Below the pieces are notes generated by a model. That model saw nothing but the letters and a program-made list of their open reading frames with translations, did no database searches and had not been told where the DNA came from. Below, one piece after another: positions 1-6,001 of a stretch of DNA of 64,000 nucleotides; the first letter of the stretch is position 1; the number at the start of each line of letters is the position of its first letter. Source of the DNA: Prevotella sp. (lineage in GTDB: Bacteria > Bacteroidota > Bacteroidia > Bacteroidales > Bacteroidaceae); contig JAGAGD010000019.1 of assembly GCA_017627765.1 (NCBI GenBank), forward strand, positions 1 to 64,000. The letters run 5' to 3'. The position numbers were made by a program, and so were the translations under genes.

Positions 1-167
1 GACAGCCCAATAACGAAGCAGTCTGCCGTGGGGATAATGGACGGACAATGAACCTATCGTAAGAAAAAGGAAATCGTTACCAAATGGAAACAGGTAACTA
101 AAAGACATAAAATAGCCAAGGAAAATGTAACAAAAACCTATAAAAACGTTAAGTTTCTGCCCGTTTC
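1..167. other. Left-edge sequence, no gene recognised
   Basis: Short open stretches run in from the left edge and stop at about positions 51 and 62, so the end of an upstream gene could be here. They are too short to identify. I see no RNA gene or repeat in this stretch. Confidence 0.3.
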
Positions 168-199
168 TTTGGTGGTAATAGAATAAATGATTATCTTTG
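168..199 (+). promoter_or_regulatory. Bacteroidetes-type promoter before BspA fragment
   Basis: TTTG at 168-171 and TATCTTTG at 192-199 are separated by 20 nt, which fits the Bacteroidetes -33/-7 consensus. Transcription would start near 206 and run into the leucine-rich-repeat fragment that opens at 317. Between them is a 6-codon ORF starting at 306 that ends just after the fragment's frame opens. Confidence 0.6.
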
Positions 200-316
200 C
201 ACTCACTAAGAAGCGTTCTTTGGAAATGTGTATAACGAGACAGAATATGTAATTCAGCTCGTTTCTAAATCGTTACCTAATTACCATTCAAAGAGAGGTA
301 ACGAAATGATTTCTAA

Positions 317-781
317 AGAGTTATAATTTCCTCCGTAACAAGTATTGGCAGTAGTGCTTTCAGAAATTGCACAGGTTTGACATCTGTAACCATTCCAAAC
401 AGCGTAACACGCATTGGCAATTGTGTTTTCCTAGATTGCACAGGTTTGACTTCTGTAATATCCTTGATAGAAGAACCATTTGAAATAGAAAAAGATGTGT
501 TCTGTGTATATAATTTCGACACTGAGGATATTGAGTTCACAAGTGCTACGCTTTATGTTCCGACAGGCACAAAGACGAAGTACAAAAGGACGCCAGCATG
601 GAACAAGTTTAAAAACATAGTGGAAGGCATAGAGAACAATGTAGAGTCGGCAACAACGAACATTACTGCAAAGGAAGCAGAACGCTACAATGTGAGCGGA
701 CAGAGAATCAGCTCGCCGCAGAAGGGCATAAACATCGTGAAGATGAGCGACGGCTCGACAAAGAAAGTGATGTGCAAATAG
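317..781 (+). pseudogene. C-terminal remnant of BspA-like leucine-rich-repeat surface protein
   Basis: The frame is open from 317 (stop at 314-316) to 781 and has no ATG near its beginning; the first plausible start is the TTG at 377. It begins with two BspA/Treponema-type leucine-rich repeats carrying the [18 protein letters not shown] signature. A spacer of about 60 residues follows, then a C-terminal sorting-like tail with YNVSGQRI and a final KKVM. BspA proteins are normally several hundred residues with many repeats and a signal peptide. Here the signal peptide and most repeats are missing, although a good promoter lies upstream. I infer a truncated gene or the silent 3' end of a rearranged family member. 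A short TTG-initiated protein cannot be excluded. Confidence 0.65.
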
Positions 782-808
782 AATTAAAGAAAATATCTGC
801 TTAACAGT

Positions 809-847
809 ATACGCCCCGAGAGTTGCGACACAACTTTCGGGGCGTAT
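809..847 (+). terminator. Hairpin terminator after BspA fragment
   Basis: A 17-bp stem pairs 809-825 with 831-847, with one G-U pair and a GC-rich centre (CGCCCCGA). It ends the BspA-fragment transcript 28 nt after its stop codon. The T-tract is weak. Confidence 0.6.
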
Positions 848-1168
848 TATTTACAGATATTCTCAGGATTATACTCACAAAACAACATTATCTGGATGAT
901 TTTGAAAGTTACAATTTGTAAGTAGACGAGCTTAGTATAGTGCATAGTTTGTAAGTAGACGAGTTGAGATATTCCCGTTTTATGTCATTTGCAGAGAATG
1001 AAGGAATAAGCAAAATATGAAAATGGAAGTTGTAAAAACTGTTCTTATGTTAATATAGTTTTTAACTGAATATATATGAATCTTAAATTAGTGTATCAAA
1101 AGAGGATATTTTATGTTCTATAGGTAATAAAAAGGTATGGGAAGTTGCGGTTATTTAATAATAATGTG
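848..1168. other. Gene-free AT-rich interval
   Basis: There is no ORF with coding character between the BspA terminator and the inositol-lipid locus. The only structure I see is the 16-bp direct repeat at 915/948. Confidence 0.5.
915..963. repeat. 16-bp direct repeat, two copies
   Basis: TTTGTAAGTAGACGAG occurs at 915-930 and again at 948-963, a start-to-start distance of 33 bp (about three helical turns). No ORF covers it. It could be a regulator-binding pair or a scar. Confidence 0.7.
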
Positions 1169-1176
1169 TAATTTTG
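1169..1176 (+). promoter_or_regulatory. Probable -7 box of inositol-lipid locus
   Basis: TAATTTTG matches TAnnTTTG, and a TTG lies 21 nt upstream at 1145-1147. The predicted start near 1183 leaves a leader of about 16 nt before the nucleotidyltransferase ATG at 1199. No comparable box was seen before the later genes of the cluster. Confidence 0.45.
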
Positions 1177-1198
1177 TAACCGCTAAAAAATACGAAAT

Positions 1199-1921
1199 AT
1201 GAAGTATGGCATTATAGCAGCAGGTGAGGGGTCTCGCTTGGCGCGTGAGGGAATTGCAGTTCCTAAGCCATTGGTAAGGATTGCAGGCGAGTCGCTTATA
1301 GACAGGCTTGTCGGTATATTCTGCAAGAATGGCGCTGACGAGATTAGCTTAATCTGCAATGAAGAGATGGCAAACGTGAAGCAGCACATAGCCGAAATGG
1401 CAGAAAAATGGAAGGCAGAGGGCAGAGATGTGAAACTGAACCTTACGGTTAAGTCTACGCCCAGCAGCATGCACAGCTTCGGTGAACTGGCAGAAGGCTT
1501 TGATGGCGATGAACCCTTCATTGTTACTACTGTTGATACAGTTTTCTGTGAAGATAGTTTTGCAGACTATGTAGGCAGTTTTGTTGCAACTATAGAAAAA
1601 GATGGATGCGACGGGCTGATGGGTGTTACTAACTACATTGACGATGAGAAGCCTCTCTATGTTGGTGTTGATGCCGACGGCTGCATAAATGGTTTTTATG
1701 ATGAGAAGCATGGCGGCTATATCAGTGCAGGCATTTACGGACTCACTCCTCGCTGTGTCTTGACACTTAGGCGATGTATAGAAAGAGGCGAGAGCAGAAT
1801 GAGAAACTTCCAGCGTGCACTTATTGCCGACGGTATCAGGCTAAAGGCATTCGACATGGGCAAAGTGATGGACATAGACCATGCTGACGATATAGCAAAG
1901 GCGGAGGAGATGCTGAAATGA
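1199..1921 (+). CDS. NTP-transferase-family nucleotidyltransferase (inositol-lipid locus)
   Basis: A 240-residue single-domain sugar-phosphate-type nucleotidyltransferase. The nucleotide-binding signature AAGEGSRL (residues 7-14) with PKPLV (22-26) is intact. A metal-binding Asp sits in VTTVDT (D113), and the C-terminal MDID (near 225) resembles the second metal site. Family members transfer NMP to a sugar or polyol phosphate. The gene is first in a co-directional cluster that includes inositol-1-phosphate synthase and a CDP-alcohol phosphatidyltransferase. A role as inositol-1-phosphate cytidylyltransferase making CDP-inositol is therefore attractive, but this is inferred from context only. 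It overlaps the next gene by 4 bp (ATGA), so the two are probably translationally coupled. The fold assignment is firm and the substrate is not known. Confidence 0.85.
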   Translation: MKYGIIAAGEGSRLAREGIAVPKPLVRIAGESLIDRLVGIFCKNGADEISLICNEEMANVKQHIAEMAEKWKAEGRDVKLNLTVKSTPSSMHSFGELAEGFDGDEPFIVTTVDTVFCEDSFADYVGSFVATIEKDGCDGLMGVTNYIDDEKPLYVGVDADGCINGFYDEKHGGYISAGIYGLTPRCVLTLRRCIERGESRMRNFQRALIADGIRLKAFDMGKVMDIDHADDIAKAEEMLK

Positions 1922-2721
1922 GACAAGCTGTTTTCATTCAGCGAGCGAGACGTTTCTCGCCTAATTCCGTCGGAAACGACTATGCCATTCTGAAGGCTGT
2001 TGAACGGGAAGCAGACAAGGCTGGATTTCAAACACGATGGATAGTTGAAGACAACTGGAAGGACGATGATTTTCTTCTGACTCCGAAAGACATTGTTTTC
2101 ACTATGGCGCGTAGCAGGTCTTTGCTCGCTTTTCTGAAAAAACTGGAAAAAGCTGGAGTGAGAGTCGTAAACAGCACAGCTGGCATAGAGGCTTGTAGCC
2201 GAAGCCGACTGTTCAAACTCCTGAAAGAAAACAATATACCCGTGCCAGCACGTTCTGGCAAAAATGGTTACTGGCTGAAGCGAGGCGACGAGGCAGCACA
2301 AAGCGCTGACGATGTAGTCTTCTGTAATGACGACAATGAACTTGCTGCAGCAGAACGCAGATTTGCAGAGCGTGGCATTACAGACAAAGTGGTTCAAGCA
2401 CATATAGTAGGCGATTTAGTCAAATTCTATGGTGTCAGTGGAACTGGCTTCTTCAGAATGTTCTATCCAAATGATGACGGCATGAGCAAGTTTGGGAATG
2501 AGTCGCATAATGGAGTCAGCCATCATTATGATTTTGATGTTGATACCTTTCATGCCGATGCCGAGAGGATAAGCAGGCTGACTGATGTCAGTGTGTATGG
2601 AGGTGATGCCATAATAACCGAACAAGGCAAGTGGCAGTTCATCGACTTCAACGATTGGCCCAGCTTCTCACGATGCCGAGAAGATGCTGCTGTGGCAATA
2701 GCAGGAGCCTTTTTAAATTGA
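1918..2721 (+). CDS. ATP-grasp-like protein of unknown substrate
   Basis: 267 residues, soluble, no signal peptide. Features typical of ATP-grasp ligases are visible: the mid-protein segment KLLKENNIPVPAR, a candidate ATP-binding lysine in YWLKRGD, the hinge-like VVQAHIVGDLVKFY, and a C-terminal metal-binding FIDFNDWPSF. The N-terminal pre-grasp part (about 1-85) is less typical. ATP-grasp enzymes join a carboxylate to an amine or thiol through an acyl phosphate, and some are kinases. The overlap with the nucleotidyltransferase and the downstream lipid genes suggest it acts in the same pathway. No step there clearly needs a ligase, so it may add an extra group, such as an amino acid, to the head group. 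The fold is likely and the function unassigned. Confidence 0.7.
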   Translation: MRQAVFIQRARRFSPNSVGNDYAILKAVEREADKAGFQTRWIVEDNWKDDDFLLTPKDIVFTMARSRSLLAFLKKLEKAGVRVVNSTAGIEACSRSRLFKLLKENNIPVPARSGKNGYWLKRGDEAAQSADDVVFCNDDNELAAAERRFAERGITDKVVQAHIVGDLVKFYGVSGTGFFRMFYPNDDGMSKFGNESHNGVSHHYDFDVDTFHADAERISRLTDVSVYGGDAIITEQGKWQFIDFNDWPSFSRCREDAAVAIAGAFLN

Positions 2722-2785
2722 TAATTGATTCTAATGAGTTATGATAACGGGAACGATAACGGAAACCTTAACGTTAACTTTAACT

Positions 2786-2820
2786 AGTTATAAGTTATAA
2801 GTTATAAGTTATGAGTTATG
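2786..2820. repeat. Heptanucleotide tandem repeat (5 units)
   Basis: Five 7-bp units lie head to tail in the 166-bp gap before the phosphatidyltransferase: AGTTATA three times, then AGTTATG twice. Such repeats can change copy number by slippage. Nothing shows that expression of the downstream gene depends on it. Confidence 0.8.
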
Positions 2821-2887
2821 AGTGTTGAGAACTTTGACTTTAACAAAGACTATGCATTATGCACTATGAACTAAATTAAACTGGAAG

Positions 2888-3856
2888 ATGAAAGAAGAAA
2901 AGCAATCATTCGGTAGGTTGTTGCAGGCTTCGCTTAAGTCTGAAGATACTGAAGAATGGCTTGACGTGTGGTTTACACGACCTATAGGACTTGTTTTCGC
3001 TCTGTTCTGGAACAGGCTCGGTGTGCATCCTAACGCAATAACCATTCTGTCTATATTTCTTGGAGCAGCAGCAGGCTGGATGTTTCATTATACCGACTTG
3101 CAGCATAACATGGCTGGTGTTGCTCTGCTGATGTCAGCCAATTTCTGCGACAGCACTGATGGACAGATGGCAAGGCTTACTGGCAAGAAAACTCTTGTCG
3201 GAAGAATGCTCGACGGATTTTCTGGCGATGTATGGTTCTTCTGCATATATCTTGCTATTGTTTTCAGACTGTGGCATCAAAACATATTAGGTACAAGCCA
3301 TGAGTGGGGCATATTTGCCCTTGTGCTTGCCTTTATTGCAGGAGTGTTGTGCCATTCGCGACAGAGTTCACTGGCAGACTACTACCGCCAGATTCATCTC
3401 TGGTTTCTGAAAGGAAAAGCTGGAAGCGAACTTGACACATCGGAAAAGCAAGACGAGGTATATCGCAATCTGCCAAAGAAAGGTTCGTTTTGGGCGCGAA
3501 AGTTCTATTTTAACTATGCCAATTACTGCAGAAGTCAGGAGAAACGCACACCGCGATTTCAGAAGTTATATAAGCATCTGCTCAGAAAATATGGTGAGAT
3601 AGAGAACATGCCGACAGAATTGAAAACGCTGTTTCTTGAAGACAGTCGCAAACTTATGCCTTTGACAAATATACTTACGTTCAATGTCAGGGCTATAGTA
3701 ATATACATCACATGCCTGGCTGACTGCACATGGGTGTATCTGTTGTTTGAAATAACCATCATGCAGTTGCTCTATGTCTATATGCATCGTCGTCATGAAC
3801 AACTGTGCAAGACTCTGCTTGAGTTTGACTTAAACGAAAATAATAATAAGGAATGA
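2888..3856 (+). CDS. CDP-alcohol phosphatidyltransferase, candidate inositol-lipid synthase
   Basis: A 322-residue integral membrane enzyme. The CDP-alcohol phosphotransferase signature is present as D88-x2-D91-G92-x2-A95-R96-x8-G105-x3-D109, followed by D114. The last interval is four residues (GFSG) instead of the usual three, a departure from the textbook motif. Hydrophobic helices flank the motif, with a soluble insertion at about 165-240 and more helices near the C-terminus. Family members exchange CMP between a CDP-alcohol and another alcohol, as in phosphatidylinositol and phosphatidylglycerophosphate synthesis. With inositol-phosphate synthase in the same cluster it is the best candidate for forming the inositol-lipid bond, but whether the CDP donor is CDP-lipid or CDP-inositol cannot be read from the sequence. 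Its stop overlaps the next start (ATGA). Confidence 0.85.
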   Translation: MKEEKQSFGRLLQASLKSEDTEEWLDVWFTRPIGLVFALFWNRLGVHPNAITILSIFLGAAAGWMFHYTDLQHNMAGVALLMSANFCDSTDGQMARLTGKKTLVGRMLDGFSGDVWFFCIYLAIVFRLWHQNILGTSHEWGIFALVLAFIAGVLCHSRQSSLADYYRQIHLWFLKGKAGSELDTSEKQDEVYRNLPKKGSFWARKFYFNYANYCRSQEKRTPRFQKLYKHLLRKYGEIENMPTELKTLFLEDSRKLMPLTNILTFNVRAIVIYITCLADCTWVYLLFEITIMQLLYVYMHRRHEQLCKTLLEFDLNENNNKE

Positions 3857-4611
3857 ATACAGACAAGGTTTTTCTTTTCGACTATGGCGGTACGCTCGAC
3901 ACAGGTGGACACCATTGGGGGCGTGTTATATGGCATGCCTATGAAAGATTCCTGCCCGCAACCGATTATGAAGCCTATCGCAATGCCTATGTGATGACCG
4001 AGCGCATGCTTGGAAAAAGCAATACTATTACTCCAGAAACAACTTTTCGTGAGGTGCTGAATGTTAAGATTAGCAGCCAGATTGACTTCCTTCTTACAAT
4101 GAAGACAGACTGCGAAAGTGTAGGCTCGTTTGATGAAAAACAAGCAAGACAAGCATCTTCTGAAATGGCTTCGTGGCTATATCAGCAAACTATTAATGCA
4201 ACAGAGCATAGCCGAAAGATGCTGTTGGACTTGAGTAAGACAAACAGAATAGCATTAGTTAGCAATTTCTATGGTAATCTCAACACTGTGCTCCGCGAGT
4301 TTAAACTCAACAACCTGTTTGAAACCGTAGTTGAATCGGCACAAGTCGGCATAAGAAAACCAGATGAGGCTATTTATAAATTGGCAATAGACCGAATGGG
4401 ACTGCAACCCAGCGATGTGATAGTAGTTGGCGATAGCATCAAAAACGACATACGTCCAGCTCACTCGTTAGGGTGTACAACGGTTTGGATTAAAGGCGAA
4501 AGTTGGAGCCAGACAGCAGAAGACACCTCAACAGTTGATTATGAAATAACCGACATTGAGCAGGTCGTGACTTTAGATTTCAGACGAAAGATAATGGCGC
4601 ATGATAGTTGA
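3853..4611 (+). CDS. HAD-superfamily hydrolase, candidate inositol-phosphate phosphatase
   Basis: 252 residues with the HAD motifs in order: motif I DYGGT (nucleophile D10), motif II Ser137 in LVSNF, motif III Lys169, and motif IV GDSIKND (193-199). The usual acid/base Asp two residues after the nucleophile is Gly12. Some active HAD sugar phosphatases also lack it, so activity is not excluded. It starts inside the phosphatidyltransferase stop codon, which argues for a shared pathway. The likely role is to remove a phosphate from inositol phosphate or a phosphorylated lipid intermediate, inferred from context. The next gene, inositol-phosphate synthase, begins 82 bp downstream in the same direction. 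Confidence 0.8.
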   Translation: MNTDKVFLFDYGGTLDTGGHHWGRVIWHAYERFLPATDYEAYRNAYVMTERMLGKSNTITPETTFREVLNVKISSQIDFLLTMKTDCESVGSFDEKQARQASSEMASWLYQQTINATEHSRKMLLDLSKTNRIALVSNFYGNLNTVLREFKLNNLFETVVESAQVGIRKPDEAIYKLAIDRMGLQPSDVIVVGDSIKNDIRPAHSLGCTTVWIKGESWSQTAEDTSTVDYEITDIEQVVTLDFRRKIMAHDS

Positions 4612-4693
4612 AAAAACGTTAATACTGCGACATTATACATAATATAGTAATAAAATAAACGTTAATAATATAGAAGATTTAAAATCAATTGGC

Positions 4694-6001
4694 ATGAAAC
4701 AAATTGACGTAAAGCCAGCTTCTGGCAAATTAGGAATAATGGTTGTGGGTTGTGGTGCAGTGACTACAACTTTCATAACTGGTGTTCTCATGGCTCGCAA
4801 AGGGCTCGCAAAACCTGTAGGTTCGATGACTCAGTATGACAAAATACGCATCGGACGATGTGATAATAAAAAGTATCTTTCTTACTACGACATTGTTCCG
4901 TTGGCAAAACTTGACGATTTAGAGTTCGCTACATGGGATGTCTATCCCCAAAACGCGTATCAGGCAGCAATGTATGCTGAAGTGTTGAAAGAAAAAGATA
5001 TTGAACCTGTACGCGATGAACTCGAAAAGATTAAGCCTATGCGTGCTGCTTTCGACAAGAACTTTGCAAAGCGTCTCGACGGCGACAACATCATGCAGGG
5101 CAAGACTCGCTGGGAGATGGTTGAACAACTTCGCAGCGATATACGCAACTTTAAGGAAGAAAAGAAAGTTGACCGCATTGTTGTAATATGGGCTGCGTCA
5201 ACCGAAATATATGTTCCTGTCTATGAACCAGTACACAATACTTTGGCTGACTTGGAAAAAGCAATGAAGGCAGACGACCGTGAGCATGTTGCTCCGTCAA
5301 TGTGTTATGCATACGCAGCTCTAACAGAAGGTGCTCCATTCATTATGGGTGCTCCTAATACTACTGTTGACATTCCTGCAATGTGGGAATTAGCGGAAAA
5401 AACAAAGATGCCTATTGCAGGTAAGGACTTCAAGACTGGTCAGACTCTTGTCAAGAGCGGATTTGCTCCAATCATCGGTACACGCTGTCTGGGTCTGAGT
5501 GGCTGGTTCTCTACAAATATTCTGGGCAATCGTGACGGCTTAGTACTTGACGAACCTGCAAACTTCCGTACAAAGGAAGTCAGCAAGTTGTCTACTCTTG
5601 AAACAATACTGAAACCCGAAGAACAGCCCGACCTATATCAAGATTACTATCACAAGGTCCGTATCAACTATTATCCTCCTCGTAATGACAATAAGGAAGG
5701 ATGGGATAATATTGACATTTTCGGATGGATGGGCTATCCTATGCAGATCAAAATCAACTTCCTCTGCCGCGACTCCATCCTCGCAGCACCTTTGTTGCTC
5801 GACTTGTGTCTGCTCTCCGACTTGGCAGCACGTGCAGGCCGATATGGCATACAGCGCTTCTTGAGTTTCTATCTTAAGAGTCCTATGCACGATTACACAC
5901 AGGGAGAAGAACCTGTAAACAACCTCTATCAGCAATATACTATGCTTAAAAATGCCATCAGAGAAATGGGTGGTTACGAAGCAGATGAAGAAATTGATTA
6001 A
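4694..6001 (+). CDS. ino1: Myo-inositol-1-phosphate synthase
   Basis: 435 residues, normal length for a bacteroidal MIPS. It converts glucose 6-phosphate to myo-inositol 1-phosphate with bound NAD. The sequence shows a Rossmann glycine motif GCGAVT (19-24), the strongly conserved GKDFKTGQT (243-251) and NILGNRDGLVL (275-285), which correspond to the active-site and cofactor segments of the family. It is cytosolic. It supplies the inositol for the lipid genes directly upstream and has no promoter of its own that I can see, so it is probably read from the same transcript. Its last 17 bp overlap the start of the DUF5686 gene. The assignment is firm. Confidence 0.95.
   Translation: MKQIDVKPASGKLGIMVVGCGAVTTTFITGVLMARKGLAKPVGSMTQYDKIRIGRCDNKKYLSYYDIVPLAKLDDLEFATWDVYPQNAYQAAMYAEVLKEKDIEPVRDELEKIKPMRAAFDKNFAKRLDGDNIMQGKTRWEMVEQLRSDIRNFKEEKKVDRIVVIWAASTEIYVPVYEPVHNTLADLEKAMKADDREHVAPSMCYAYAALTEGAPFIMGAPNTTVDIPAMWELAEKTKMPIAGKDFKTGQTLVKSGFAPIIGTRCLGLSGWFSTNILGNRDGLVLDEPANFRTKEVSKLSTLETILKPEEQPDLYQDYYHKVRINYYPPRNDNKEGWDNIDIFGWMGYPMQIKINFLCRDSILAAPLLLDLCLLSDLAARAGRYGIQRFLSFYLKSPMHDYTQGEEPVNNLYQQYTMLKNAIREMGGYEADEEID

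Noticed and set aside
1735..2403. 222-codon minus-strand ORF across the nucleotidyltransferase and ATP-grasp genes
   Set aside because: It is antisense to two recognised genes, with Cys/Ser-rich composition typical of a shadow frame.
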